A DNA stretch of 64,000 nt from Acidimicrobiaceae bacterium (GTDB lineage Bacteria > Actinomycetota > Acidimicrobiia > Acidimicrobiales > Ilumatobacteraceae), in the NCBI GenBank assembly GCA_020637295.1, contig JACJWF010000006.1, positions 1-64,000 on the forward strand, in the 5' to 3' direction. The translations under genes were made by a program, and so were the position numbers. The notes under the pieces are model-generated. The model did not search any database. It was not told the DNA's origin and saw only the letters and a list, made by a program, of their open reading frames with translations. Shown here piece by piece: positions 1-8,295 of this stretch. Numbering within the stretch: the first letter of the stretch is position 1; the number at the start of each line of letters is the position of its first letter.

Positions 1-144
1 GATGGCGAACGACACGCTGGACACGGCCTGCACGCGGGCCTTCGTGCGCCGAAGACCCTGGGTGCCGCTGACGATGAACTCCTTGACGAGGTTCTCCACC
101 TCGAGAACGGGCACGCCGGAGGAGCCGATCGAGACATCGCTCAT
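1..144 (-). CDS. oppF: Oligopeptide ABC transporter ATP-binding protein, OppF/DppF type (5' end only)
   Basis: Only the first 48 codons are inside the window; the gene runs off the left edge. The peptide starts MSDVSIGSSGVPVLEVENLV and continues through VKEF and GLRRTK to VQAVSSVSFAI. This is the usual opening of the second ATPase of peptide importers, before the Walker A loop. Its ATG overlaps the TGA of the preceding oppD-like gene (ATGA), so the two ATPases are translationally coupled. It would pair with OppD to power the permease encoded upstream. The family call rests on this short segment and on context. Confidence 0.75.
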   Translation of the reverse strand, partial: MSDVSIGSSGVPVLEVENLVKEFIVSGTQGLRRTKARVQAVSSVSFAI

Positions 145-1124
145 GCCGGCACCTCCTCACGCAGGTCGATCTCGTGCACGCGCACGCACGCCGACATCGA
201 CGACCCCACCTGCGCCAGTTCCGGCAAGCCCTCGGAGCACTTCGGCTCGGCGTACTTGCACCGGGCGGCGAACGCGCACCCGGGCGGCGGCTTCAGCATG
301 TTCGGCGGGCTGCCAAGAATCGGCTGCAGGCGCTCCTGCCCCGGACGGGGAAGGGAATCCAGCAGGCCCCGGGTGTACGGGTGGGTGGGCACGGCGAACA
401 GGTCGTCGATTCCCGCCCGCTCCACCGCCCGGCCTGCGTACATCACCTGCACCCGATCGGCCACCCGGGCGATGACGCCCAGGTCGTGGGTGATCATGAT
501 GACGGCCTTCTGCAGTTCGCTCTGGATCCGCTGGAACACCTCCAGGATCTGCGCCTGCACCGTCACGTCGAGCGCCGTGGTGGGCTCGTCGGCGATCAGC
601 ACGTCGGGGTTGTTGGCCAGCGCCATGGCGATCATGGCCCGCTGGCGCATACCGCCGGAGAACTCGTGCGGGTACTGCTGGGCACGTGCCGCCGGCTGGG
701 GAATGCCCACCGTGTTCAGCAGGTCCACGGCGCGGTCCCATGCCTCCTTCTTCGGCACGTCCTCGTGGACGCGGATCATCTCCACGATCTGCTTGCCCAC
801 GCGGTACACGGGGTTCAGCGCGGACAGCGGGTCCTGGAAGATCATCGCGATCTGCTTGCCGCGCACGGAACGCATGGTGCGGTGTGAGGCGTGGACCATC
901 TCCACACCGTTCACCGTGGCCGAGCCTTCCACCTTGGCGTTGGACGGCAGCAGGCCGAGCATGCCGAGGAACGTCACCGACTTGCCGGAGCCGGACTCGC
1001 CGACCACACCGACCATCTCGCCGGCGTTGACGTCCAGGTCCACACCACGAACCGCCTGCACCACGCCGTTGGGCGTCTTGAACGAGACCCGGAAGTCCCG
1101 CAGGGAGAGGACTGCGCCGCTCAT
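141..1124 (-). CDS. oppD: Oligopeptide/dipeptide ABC transporter ATP-binding protein (OppD/DppD family)
   Basis: This cytoplasmic ATPase of 327 residues energises peptide-type solute import. Walker A is GESGSGKS at residues 42-49. The ABC signature FSGGMRQR and Walker B VLIADEPTTALD lie near residues 155-185, and the switch histidine is in ITHDLG. The tail carries the cysteine-containing GCAFAARC segment of the oligopeptide/dipeptide C-terminal domain. The length is normal for OppD. The ATG overlaps the stop of the dppC-like permease by 4 nt, and the stop overlaps the start of the oppF-like gene in the same way, so all form one operon. The transported substrate cannot be read from the sequence. 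Confidence 0.93.
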   Translation of the reverse strand: MSGAVLSLRDFRVSFKTPNGVVQAVRGVDLDVNAGEMVGVVGESGSGKSVTFLGMLGLLPSNAKVEGSATVNGVEMVHASHRTMRSVRGKQIAMIFQDPLSALNPVYRVGKQIVEMIRVHEDVPKKEAWDRAVDLLNTVGIPQPAARAQQYPHEFSGGMRQRAMIAMALANNPDVLIADEPTTALDVTVQAQILEVFQRIQSELQKAVIMITHDLGVIARVADRVQVMYAGRAVERAGIDDLFAVPTHPYTRGLLDSLPRPGQERLQPILGSPPNMLKPPPGCAFAARCKYAEPKCSEGLPELAQVGSSMSACVRVHEIDLREEVPA

Positions 1125-2116
1125 GCCTTCCCCTTGTCCAGCTTGGGGTCGAACGCGTCGCGCAGACCGTCACCGATGAAGTTGATGCACACCGCCAGCA
1201 GCACGAGCATGCCGCACGGATAGGCGACGATCCACCAGTACCCGGCCTTGGCACCCTCAGCCGACAACTCGATGAGCTTGCCGAGCGAGGTGTTGCCCGA
1301 ACCCGGCTGCGGCCCGAGGCCGAAGAACGACAGGGTGGACTCCACCACCAGACCGCCCACCACCGAAATGGTGAATGCCACCAGGATCGGCCCGATGCTG
1401 TTCGGCAGCAGGTGGGTGAATGCGATGCGGGTGTTGGAGGCGCCCACAGCCCGGGCGGCCTCCACGAATTCTCGCTCTTTCAAGGAGAGGACGGAACCTC
1501 TCACCAGGCGCGCCACACCCATCCAGCCGAACAAGGTGATGAGGAAGATGGTGAACCGGAACGACGATTTGTCGCCGATGATCGCCGTGATCCAGCCGAC
1601 CTCCCCGAGGAACTGGCGGATGACGATGATGGCCACCAGGAACGGGAACGCCAGGTAGATGTCGGTGACCCGCATCATGATGTCGTCGAGCTTGCCGCCA
1701 CGGATACCGGAGATGAGGCCGACGATCGTGCCGATGGCCACCGACAGCAGGCCGGCGGCGACACCGATGAGCAGCGAGCTACGGGTGCCGTACAGCAGGC
1801 GGCTGTACAGGTCGCGGCCGATGTTGTCGGTGCCCATCCAGGCGATGTGGCTGGGCTCCAGGTACTGGTTCTTGGTGACGCCGGCAGCCGGGTTCAGCTC
1901 GATGACCTGCTCGTCGATGCCGTAGCGGGCCGTGAAGTTGGTGAAGATGACCGCCAGCACGACGGTGAGGAAGATCACCGTGGAGATGGCGGCGCCGCGG
2001 TTGCGCCAGAAGCGCCCGAGCGCCAGGCGGAACGGGCGCTTGGTCTCGACGTCCAGGCCTTCAGCCGCGTCGAGCGCTGCGGTATCGGTTGTCTGAGGGT
2101 CGTGGATGTCAGCCAA
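1121..2116 (-). CDS. dppC: ABC transporter permease, DppC/OppC family
   Basis: This inner-membrane permease has 331 residues. It has a soluble N-terminal segment (about 30 residues), a first membrane segment (AAISTVIFLTVVLAVIF), a periplasmic loop with the typical GTDNIGRDLYSRLLYGTR motif, then five further hydrophobic segments. The cytoplasmic EAA loop EFVEAARAVGASNTRI contacts the ATPase. The best in-frame start is a TTG at 2116, 8 nt inside the end of dppB, consistent with translational coupling. It forms the channel together with DppB. Confidence 0.9.
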   Translation of the reverse strand: MADIHDPQTTDTAALDAAEGLDVETKRPFRLALGRFWRNRGAAISTVIFLTVVLAVIFTNFTARYGIDEQVIELNPAAGVTKNQYLEPSHIAWMGTDNIGRDLYSRLLYGTRSSLLIGVAAGLLSVAIGTIVGLISGIRGGKLDDIMMRVTDIYLAFPFLVAIIVIRQFLGEVGWITAIIGDKSSFRFTIFLITLFGWMGVARLVRGSVLSLKEREFVEAARAVGASNTRIAFTHLLPNSIGPILVAFTISVVGGLVVESTLSFFGLGPQPGSGNTSLGKLIELSAEGAKAGYWWIVAYPCGMLVLLAVCINFIGDGLRDAFDPKLDKGKA

Positions 2117-3080
2117 GTTTGATCCTCGGGTCGAGCTTGGCGTACGACAGGTCCGCCAAGAGGTTGAACACCAGCACGGAGATGATCAGGATCACCAGGA
2201 AGGGCATCAGCGCCGGCAGGTCGCCGTTGAACGCATGCTTGATGAAGTACTTGCCGGTGCCCGGGTAGTTGAAGATGTTCTCCGTGATGATCAGGCCACC
2301 GACCAACTGGCCGATGTCCAGCGCGATCACGGTGGCCATCGGGATCATCGCGTTGCGCACCATGTGGCGGCGCAGCACGGTCCATTCGCCCAGGCCCTTG
2401 GCCCGGGCCGTGCGCACATAGTCCATCGAGCGCACGTCCAGCAGGCTGGCGCGCATGAAGCGGGCGTAGCCGGAGATGGCCTGGATGGCCACCACCGTGA
2501 CCGGCAGGATGAGATGTTTGATCATCAGCCCGAGGTCGAAGCCCTGTTGCCCCGGCGGGTACACACCGCCGGCCGGCAACCAGCCGAGCTCCACGGCGAA
2601 CACCAGCTGCAGCACCACACCGGAGACGAACGGCGGGATGGCGCCCAGGAAGTAGGCGAAGAAGTTCACGATCGTGTCGAAGATGCCACCGGGGCGGCGG
2701 GCCGCGAGGGTGCCCAGCGAGATGCCGATGGTGATGCCGAGGAACGACGCGATCCCGGCGAGACGAAGCGTGTTGAAGATCGAGTAGCGCAACTCTGGAT
2801 ACACCAGCGCGCGACCCTTGATGGTGCGCAGCCAGTGATCAGGGCCTTGGAGGAAGCTCCACAGCCACTTGAAGTAGCCGCGGGTCCAACCCCAGAAGCC
2901 GTCATACAGGTAGTTGGCTTCCTTGTACTGGGCGATCTTGGCGGCGGTGACCCGGTTGTTGGCCCGCTTGTACGTCTCGACCGGATCCCAGCCGATGCGC
3001 ACGAGCACGTAGACCAAATAGGTGATGAAGATCACCGTCGGGACGAGCCACAAGAGCCGTCTGACAATGAATCGAAGCAC
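2109..3080 (-). CDS. dppB: ABC transporter permease, DppB/OppB family
   Basis: This inner-membrane permease has 323 residues. The N terminus MLRFIVRRLLWLVPTVIF is the classic DppB first membrane helix. The EAA loop is SMDYVRTARAKGLGEWTV in the last third. A long insertion after the first helix (about residues 38-95, rich in Trp, Tyr and Lys) is larger than in Escherichia coli DppB but occurs in many actinobacterial homologues. The gene overlaps dppC and is preceded, after a 119-nt gap holding a perfect hairpin, by the binding-protein gene. This order suggests a stoichiometric step-down between binding protein and permeases. Confidence 0.92.
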   Translation of the reverse strand: MLRFIVRRLLWLVPTVIFITYLVYVLVRIGWDPVETYKRANNRVTAAKIAQYKEANYLYDGFWGWTRGYFKWLWSFLQGPDHWLRTIKGRALVYPELRYSIFNTLRLAGIASFLGITIGISLGTLAARRPGGIFDTIVNFFAYFLGAIPPFVSGVVLQLVFAVELGWLPAGGVYPPGQQGFDLGLMIKHLILPVTVVAIQAISGYARFMRASLLDVRSMDYVRTARAKGLGEWTVLRRHMVRNAMIPMATVIALDIGQLVGGLIITENIFNYPGTGKYFIKHAFNGDLPALMPFLVILIISVLVFNLLADLSYAKLDPRIKLG

Positions 3081-3127
3081 GAAACCCCCGCTTTGTGCCT
3101 AGAACATACGTTTGAAGTGGACGGGAC

Positions 3128-3169
3128 ATGCAGGTTGGGGCCGGCCTCTCGGCCGGCCCCAACCTGCAT
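3128..3169 (-). terminator. Perfect 19-bp GC-rich hairpin between binding-protein gene and permease genes
   Basis: Arms 3128-3146 and 3151-3169 are exactly complementary, with a four-base loop (TCTC). The hairpin starts 31 nt after the binding-protein stop and ends 48 nt before dppB. There is no clear U-tract. It could act as a partial terminator or as a 3' mRNA-stability hairpin that keeps binding protein in excess over permeases, as in other binding-protein-dependent operons. Confidence 0.7.
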
Positions 3170-3199
3170 CAATGCATCAGCGTGATGTGAAGTGCTCGA

Positions 3200-4930
3200 T
3201 CAGAGCGCTTCGACCACTGCCTCACCGGTGAGGTACTCGCTCGGCACGATGGTCTGATCGGCCGTCGTGTCGTACATGCCCGGCAGCACCGGGAAGGCAA
3301 CCAGCCACACGTACCACGAGGAGTTGGCGCACTCGGTGACGGGGTTCGGGCAGTCCGAGGTCGGGAACTGCTCGGCGCCCACGATGAGCTGGCCATCGCC
3401 GTCCACGTCGGCCCACTCGTACCAGTTGTTGATCGCCCGGTAGTTGGCGATCTCCTTGACCGAGGTGGCGTCAGTGCGGTCGGTGCGGTAGGCACCAACG
3501 TTGGGGAACTGCAGCAGCGGCAGCAGCGGCAGATCAGCAGCCATCAGGTCGATGGCCTGCACCACTTCGGCCGCACGGGCATCCGGGTCCAGTTCGACGT
3601 CGGCGGAGTGCAGAAGGGCGGTGGCCTCTTCGTTGCAGTAGCCGGTGCTGTTCTGGCCCTGGAAGTCGTTCTCCTCGGTGGGGATCTGGTCGCAGGCGAA
3701 GGCCGGCGTCAGGTAGGCGGGGTCCGGCGCCACGGTCGAGATGTACATCGCCATGTCGTAGTCCAGCGACGGCAGACGGGTCTCGAACACGCAGGGCAGG
3801 GCCTCACAGTTGTCGGCGTGCACCTTGAAACCGGCCTCGGCCAGCTTCGGGATCAGGAACTCCTGGGTGCTCTCACGGCGGGTGCTGCCGGTGTTGACCA
3901 TCCAGCGGATGTCCGGAACGTTGCCGTCGGGGCTGACCCAGAAGCCGTCGGCGCCCATCGTCCAGCCGGCGTCCTCGAGCAGCGCCTTGGCGCCTTCGGG
4001 GTCGTAGGTGTCGGCGAAGGCGTCATCGCAGTACGGGCCAGGAGCGATCGGACCGCAGTCCAGCAGCGGCACGCCGTTGGCGAACGGAGCGTAGATCTGG
4101 TCGTACACCGCGTTGCGGTCGATCGACTTGGCGAAGGCCTGGCGATAGACCGGGTCGGCGAACGGACCCTCGTAGCTCTGGAAGTAGAACGCCTCGAAGG
4201 CACCCGACGGGGCGGCCTCGAAGGTGACGTTCGGATCGGCCAGCTCGTCCGACAGGCCGGTGTAGGCCTGCGGGAAGATGAAGTCCACGGCGCCGCTCTT
4301 CAGCGCGGTGGGGCCGTCCTCGGCCGGCACGAACACCACACGGTCCACGCCGGGGGTACGCGAGCCCTTGTAGCCCTCGTTCGGCACGAGCACCAGCTGC
4401 TCGGCGCTCCACGAGTCGATCATCCACTCGGTGGCGGAGTAGTCGATGCCGCCGTCGAACGCCTCGGAGACGTCGTTGCAGTCATCGTACTGGTCGGCCT
4501 TCAGCAGGCCGCCGAACAGCAGACGCCACGGGGCGTACTTCTCGGAGAACTCGACCACGACCTCGTTCGAAGCCGCGCCCTCGGTGACCGACGTGACCTT
4601 GTCGTAACCGGTGGTGCCGATCGAGCCGGGCGTGTTGAGGTTGGCCTCCCACGTGCACGCGAAGTCGGCTGCGGTGATGGGGGTGCCGTCGTTCCACACC
4701 GCCACATCGCTGAGCGTGTAGGTGACGCGCATCGCGGCGTCGCTGGACGCCATCGTGGTGTCGCCGCCCATGGTGGTGTCGGTACCGCCGGCGGTGGTCT
4801 CGGTGCTGCCCGCGGTGGTGCCGGGGGCGTCGGTCGTCGACGTGCTTTCCTTGTCGTCACCGCATGCGGCGACGATGAGGGACAAGCCGACGGCCACGGC
4901 AGCGAACTTGCTGCTCTTCGTGGTCCTCAC
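3200..4930 (-). CDS. Peptide/solute ABC transporter substrate-binding lipoprotein (SBP family 5), apparently circularly permuted
   Basis: This is a secreted lipoprotein of 576 residues. The GTG at 4930 is chosen because AGGAGG (4939-4944) lies 8 nt upstream and a signal peptide follows directly. The lipobox VAAC has Cys23, followed by a Thr/Ala/Gly-rich linker to about residue 66. The mature domain then begins at MRVTYTLSDVAVWNDGTPIT, a segment normally found about 70-90 residues into this family. The segment that normally begins the domain (GQLIVGAEQFP, then WYVWLVAFPVLPGMYDTTADQTIVPSEYL) forms the last 67 residues. The body between looks complete. I infer circular permutation. The ligand is unknown. 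The operon context is dppB-dppC-oppD-oppF downstream. Confidence 0.88.
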   Translation of the reverse strand: MRTTKSSKFAAVAVGLSLIVAACGDDKESTSTTDAPGTTAGSTETTAGGTDTTMGGDTTMASSDAAMRVTYTLSDVAVWNDGTPITAADFACTWEANLNTPGSIGTTGYDKVTSVTEGAASNEVVVEFSEKYAPWRLLFGGLLKADQYDDCNDVSEAFDGGIDYSATEWMIDSWSAEQLVLVPNEGYKGSRTPGVDRVVFVPAEDGPTALKSGAVDFIFPQAYTGLSDELADPNVTFEAAPSGAFEAFYFQSYEGPFADPVYRQAFAKSIDRNAVYDQIYAPFANGVPLLDCGPIAPGPYCDDAFADTYDPEGAKALLEDAGWTMGADGFWVSPDGNVPDIRWMVNTGSTRRESTQEFLIPKLAEAGFKVHADNCEALPCVFETRLPSLDYDMAMYISTVAPDPAYLTPAFACDQIPTEENDFQGQNSTGYCNEEATALLHSADVELDPDARAAEVVQAIDLMAADLPLLPLLQFPNVGAYRTDRTDATSVKEIANYRAINNWYEWADVDGDGQLIVGAEQFPTSDCPNPVTECANSSWYVWLVAFPVLPGMYDTTADQTIVPSEYLTGEAVVEAL

Positions 4931-5076
4931 TGAATAGTCCTCCTGGTGAGTGTCGGAGGGAGGGAATCCGGCCGCTTTCGTGGCCATCACCCGTCGGTCC
5001 TCCCCGATCCGAGCGGGCGTTGCGAGGCTACCACGCTTGTTCACCGAGCGGTAGCAGCGTCGTTCCTTCTTGTACG

Positions 5077-5100
5077 AAAAGTTGGATGAACTGTTCCAAC
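5077..5100 (-). terminator. Candidate intrinsic terminator of the gap-pgk-tpiA operon
   Basis: On the minus strand GTTGGA and TCCAAC (5095-5100 and 5081-5086) flank an 8-nt loop and are followed at once by TTTT (5077-5080). It lies about 20 nt after the tpiA stop, so it would end the glycolytic transcript before the binding-protein gene. The stem is only 6 bp, so termination may be partial. Confidence 0.5.
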
Positions 5101-5119
5101 CGAGTTCGCGCGGTGTGCG

Positions 5120-5887
5120 TCAGTTGCCCAACTTGCAGATACGGGCGAACTCGTCGGGGTCCAGGCTGGCACCGCCCACCAGCGCGCCGTCGATGTCCGG
5201 GCAGGCGATCAGCTCGGCGATGTTGGCCGCCTTCACGCTGCCGCCGTACTGGATGCGCACCTGCTCCGCGGCTTCCGCCCCGAACTCCTCGGCCACACAA
5301 CCGCGGATGGCGGCGCACACGGCCTGGGCATCGTCGCTGGTTGCCGTGCGCCCGGTGCCGATGGCCCAGATGGGCTCGTAGGCGATGACCAGCGCAGCCA
5401 CCTGCTGCGCACTACGGCCGGCCAGCCCGGCCCGGACCTGCCCGAGCACCTTCGCCTCGGTCTCGCCCGCCTCGCGCTCCTCCAGCGTCTCACCGCAGCA
5501 CATGATGGGCGTCATGCCGTGCTGCTGGATGGCGGCCACCTTCTTGTTCACCATCTCGTCGGTCTCGCCGAACAGTTCACGCCGCTCGCTGTGGCCGCAG
5601 ATGACGTACTCCACCCCGAGCTTGGACAGGAACACCGGCGACACCTCGCCGGTGAACGCACCCTTGTCCTCCCAGTGGCAGTGCTGGGCACCCAGGCCGT
5701 AGCCGATCTTGTCCGCCTCCAGCACCGTCTGCACGCTGCGGATGTCGGTGAACGGCGGGTGCAGGCTGACGTCGGCCGCCTCCAACTCGTCCTTGCCCAC
5801 CAGATAGGCCAACTTCTGCACCGTCTGGATGGCCTCGAAGTGATTGAGGTTCATCTTCCAGTTGCCGGAGATCAGCGGCTTACGCAT
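5120..5887 (-). CDS. tpiA: Triose-phosphate isomerase
   Basis: This cytoplasmic TIM-barrel enzyme of 255 residues interconverts dihydroxyacetone phosphate and glyceraldehyde 3-phosphate in glycolysis and gluconeogenesis. The N-terminal SGNWKMN has the catalytic Lys, YVICGHSERRELFGE the catalytic His, and AYEPIWAIGTG the catalytic Glu. Phosphate-binding GGSVKAANI and GALVGGASL sit near the C terminus. The length is standard. Its ATG lies 8 nt inside the 3' end of pgk, so translation is coupled. Downstream there is no secG, which usually follows tpiA in actinobacteria; a transporter gene follows instead. Confidence 0.98.
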   Translation of the reverse strand: MRKPLISGNWKMNLNHFEAIQTVQKLAYLVGKDELEAADVSLHPPFTDIRSVQTVLEADKIGYGLGAQHCHWEDKGAFTGEVSPVFLSKLGVEYVICGHSERRELFGETDEMVNKKVAAIQQHGMTPIMCCGETLEEREAGETEAKVLGQVRAGLAGRSAQQVAALVIAYEPIWAIGTGRTATSDDAQAVCAAIRGCVAEEFGAEAAEQVRIQYGGSVKAANIAELIACPDIDGALVGGASLDPDEFARICKLGN

Positions 5888-6992
5888 TGGGTGCTCCCCT
5901 CAGTGCGGCCAGACCGGGCAGGTCGCCCAACTCCAGCAGTTCCAGCGACGCCCCGCCGCCGGTGCTCACATGGTCCACCTCGTCGTCCAGGTGGAACTGG
6001 GCCAGCGCCGCCGCGCTGTCGCCGCCGCCGACCACGGTGAACGCCTTCGTGTCCGCCATGGCCTGGGCCACGGTGCGGGTGCCGGCCTCGAAGCGCGGGT
6101 CCTCGAACATGCCCATCGGGCCGTTCCAGAACACGGTGCGGGCGTCCATGATGACGTCACTGAACGCCGCCGCGCTGCCGGGCCCGATGTCGAAGCCCTT
6201 GGCGCCGTCGGGCAGGGAACGCCCGAACGTGGCGAAGTTGCCACCGGCGTCCACACCCACCAGATCCTCCGGCAGGTGAATGGTCTTCCCGCTGGCGGCC
6301 GTTTCGGCCAGCAGACGCTTGCAGGTGTCCACCTGATCCGGCTCCCACAGGCTGTCGCCGATGCCGTAGCCCTGGGCCGCGAGGAACGTGAAGCACATCG
6401 CCCCGCCGATGACCAGAGCATCCACCACCTGCAGCAGGGCATCCACCACGCCGAGCTTGTCGCTGATCTTGCTGCCGCCCAGCACGGCCACGAACGGGTG
6501 CTTGGGGTGGTCGCGCAGGCCGAGGAGCACCTCGACCTCCTTCTGCAGCAGCAGGCCCATCGCGCTGGGCAGTGTCTGCGGCGGGCCGACGATGCTGGCG
6601 TGGGCCCGGTGACACGCGCCGAAGGCGTCGTCCACGTACAGGTCCATGCCGTCCACCAGCGTCGCCACGAACGCCGGGTCGTTGCCTTCCTCACCTGCGT
6701 CGAAGCGCAGGTTCTCCAGCAACTCCACACCCGGGGCCAGCTCGGCCAGCCGGGCACGCACCGCGTCCATCGAGTACTTCGGGTTCGGCTGCCCCTTGGG
6801 CCGGCCGAGGTGGGAGCAGGTGACCACCTGCGCCCCACGCTCCGTGAGCCAGTTGATGGTGGGCAGCGCGGCGCGGATGCGGAAGTCGTCGGTGATCTTC
6901 CCGTCCTCCATCGGGACGTTGAAGTCCGTGCGGACCAGCACCCGCTTCCCGCTGACATCGCCGAGATCGGCGAGGGTGGGAATGAGACCCAT
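5880..6992 (-). CDS. pgk: Phosphoglycerate kinase
   Basis: This cytoplasmic glycolytic enzyme transfers phosphate from 1,3-bisphosphoglycerate to ADP. It has 370 residues, slightly short of the usual 390-400. The N-terminal VLVRTDFNVPM and TCSHLGRPKG are the triphosphoglycerate-site motifs. LGGSKISDKLGV marks the hinge/nucleotide region, and FWNGPMGMFE with VGGGDSAAAL the C-terminal nucleotide domain. The final STGGGASLELLE matches the family signature. It lies between gap and tpiA and overlaps the latter by 8 nt, so the three form an operon. Confidence 0.98.
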   Translation of the reverse strand: MGLIPTLADLGDVSGKRVLVRTDFNVPMEDGKITDDFRIRAALPTINWLTERGAQVVTCSHLGRPKGQPNPKYSMDAVRARLAELAPGVELLENLRFDAGEEGNDPAFVATLVDGMDLYVDDAFGACHRAHASIVGPPQTLPSAMGLLLQKEVEVLLGLRDHPKHPFVAVLGGSKISDKLGVVDALLQVVDALVIGGAMCFTFLAAQGYGIGDSLWEPDQVDTCKRLLAETAASGKTIHLPEDLVGVDAGGNFATFGRSLPDGAKGFDIGPGSAAAFSDVIMDARTVFWNGPMGMFEDPRFEAGTRTVAQAMADTKAFTVVGGGDSAAALAQFHLDDEVDHVSTGGGASLELLELGDLPGLAALRGAPNA

Positions 6993-6995
6993 GGG

Positions 6996-8018
6996 CTACT
7001 TCTTCGACTTCGGCAGCTTCGACGCCGCGTACATCGTGGTGTCGATGAGGCGGTTGCTGTAGCCCCACTCGTTGTCGTACCACGACAGCACCTTCACCAT
7101 CTTGCCCATGCTCATGGTGAGGCCGGCGTCGAAGATGCTGGAGTGCGGGTCGCCCACGATGTCGCTGGACACGATGGGGTCCTCCGTGTAGCGCAGCACG
7201 CCCTTCAGCGGGCCCGAGGCCGCAGCCTTCTTGAAGGCGGCGTTGATCTCGGCGACCGAGGCTTCCTTCTTCAGGATGGCCGTGAAGTCCACCACGGAGC
7301 CCGTGGGCACCGGGACGCGCAGCGAGGTGCCGTCCAGCTTGCCCTTCATCGAGGCCAGAACCAGGCTGGTGGCGCGGGCGGCACCCGTGCTGGTGGGCAC
7401 GATGTTGATGGCTGCACCGCGGGCCCGGCGGAGGTCCTTGTGCGGGCCGTCGACCAACTGCTGGTCACCCGTGTAGGCGTGCACGGTCTGCATCAGGCCC
7501 TGCTCCACGCCGAACGCGTCGTCCAGCACCTTCACCACCGGCACGAAGCAGTTGGTGGTGCAGCTGGCGTTGGAGATGACTTTCTGGGTCTTGACGTCGA
7601 ACTCCTTGTGGTTGACGCCGTAGACGAACGTGGCGTCGGCGCCGTCGCACGGGGCGGACACGATGACCAGCTTGGCGCCGGCATCGAGGTGCGCCGCGGC
7701 CGCGTCGCGCTTGGTGAAGAAGCCCGTGCTCTCGATGACCACGTCCACACCCAGCTCGCCCCACGGCAGGTTCTTCGGGTCGCGCTCGCTGAGCACGCGC
7801 AGCTCGTCGCCGTCCACGCTGATGCCGCCCTTCGACGGCTTGATGGTGTTCGGCAGCACGCCGAGCACACTGTCGTACTTCAGGAGGTGGGCCATCTGGT
7901 CCAGCGAGCCGAGGTCGTTGACCGCCACGAAATCGATGTCCGCGCCGCGTTGCTTGGCAGCGCGGAAGAAGTTGCGCCCGATGCGCCCGAAACCGTTGAT
8001 ACCGACGCGAACCGTCAT
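6996..8018 (-). CDS. gap: Glyceraldehyde-3-phosphate dehydrogenase, type I
   Basis: This cytoplasmic NAD-dependent glycolytic enzyme has 340 residues. The open frame continues upstream, but the ATG at 8018 is chosen because MTVRVGINGFGRIGRNFFRA is the standard Rossmann N terminus and AAAGGA lies upstream. The catalytic Cys is in SNASCTTNC, and the active-site His is further along in the HAYTGDQ region. WYDNEWGYSNRL near the C terminus is the family signature. It is the first gene of gap-pgk-tpiA (3 nt to pgk). Actinobacteria normally have whiA just before gap; here that place holds a repeat array. Confidence 0.98.
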   Translation of the reverse strand: MTVRVGINGFGRIGRNFFRAAKQRGADIDFVAVNDLGSLDQMAHLLKYDSVLGVLPNTIKPSKGGISVDGDELRVLSERDPKNLPWGELGVDVVIESTGFFTKRDAAAAHLDAGAKLVIVSAPCDGADATFVYGVNHKEFDVKTQKVISNASCTTNCFVPVVKVLDDAFGVEQGLMQTVHAYTGDQQLVDGPHKDLRRARGAAINIVPTSTGAARATSLVLASMKGKLDGTSLRVPVPTGSVVDFTAILKKEASVAEINAAFKKAAASGPLKGVLRYTEDPIVSSDIVGDPHSSIFDAGLTMSMGKMVKVLSWYDNEWGYSNRLIDTTMYAASKLPKSKK

Positions 8019-8124
8019 GGCTGCGTTCCTTTCAGGGAGAGGGAGGGGGAAGGGAGACAGGGATGTTCCGCAGGCGAGCCTAATGGACCCCGCCCGACCG
8101 GCCCAGTTGCCTTGGTCCCGAATC

Positions 8125-8280
8125 CCGAGTCCCCACCCGAGTCCCACGTCCCCCACCCGAGTCCCACGTCGCATCCGAGTGCTCACCCCGACCCCGGGGT
8201 GCGAGTAGGCACTCCGTTGAAGCCTGGCACTCGGACCAGCGAGCTGACACTCGGACCAGCGGGTTGACACTCGGACCAGC
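8125..8280. repeat. CCGAGT/ACTCGG half-site array, copy 1
   Basis: About nine CCGAGT or ACTCGG hexamers surround a central dyad (8174-8215, centre ACCCCGGGGT). Left half-sites read CCGAGT and right ones ACTCGG, so the whole block is a large inverted repeat. On the right side TGACACTCGGACCAGC recurs. The same architecture occurs at 17871-17997 and 41383-41527. It lies between rapZ and gap. No coding potential was seen; function unknown. Confidence 0.8.
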
Positions 8281-8295
8281 GGACCCGGGGGCGGG

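Noticed and set aside
8019..8270. N-terminal extension of gap
   Set aside because: It reads through a repeat array and before a good ribosome site; GAPDH starts at MTVRVGINGFG.
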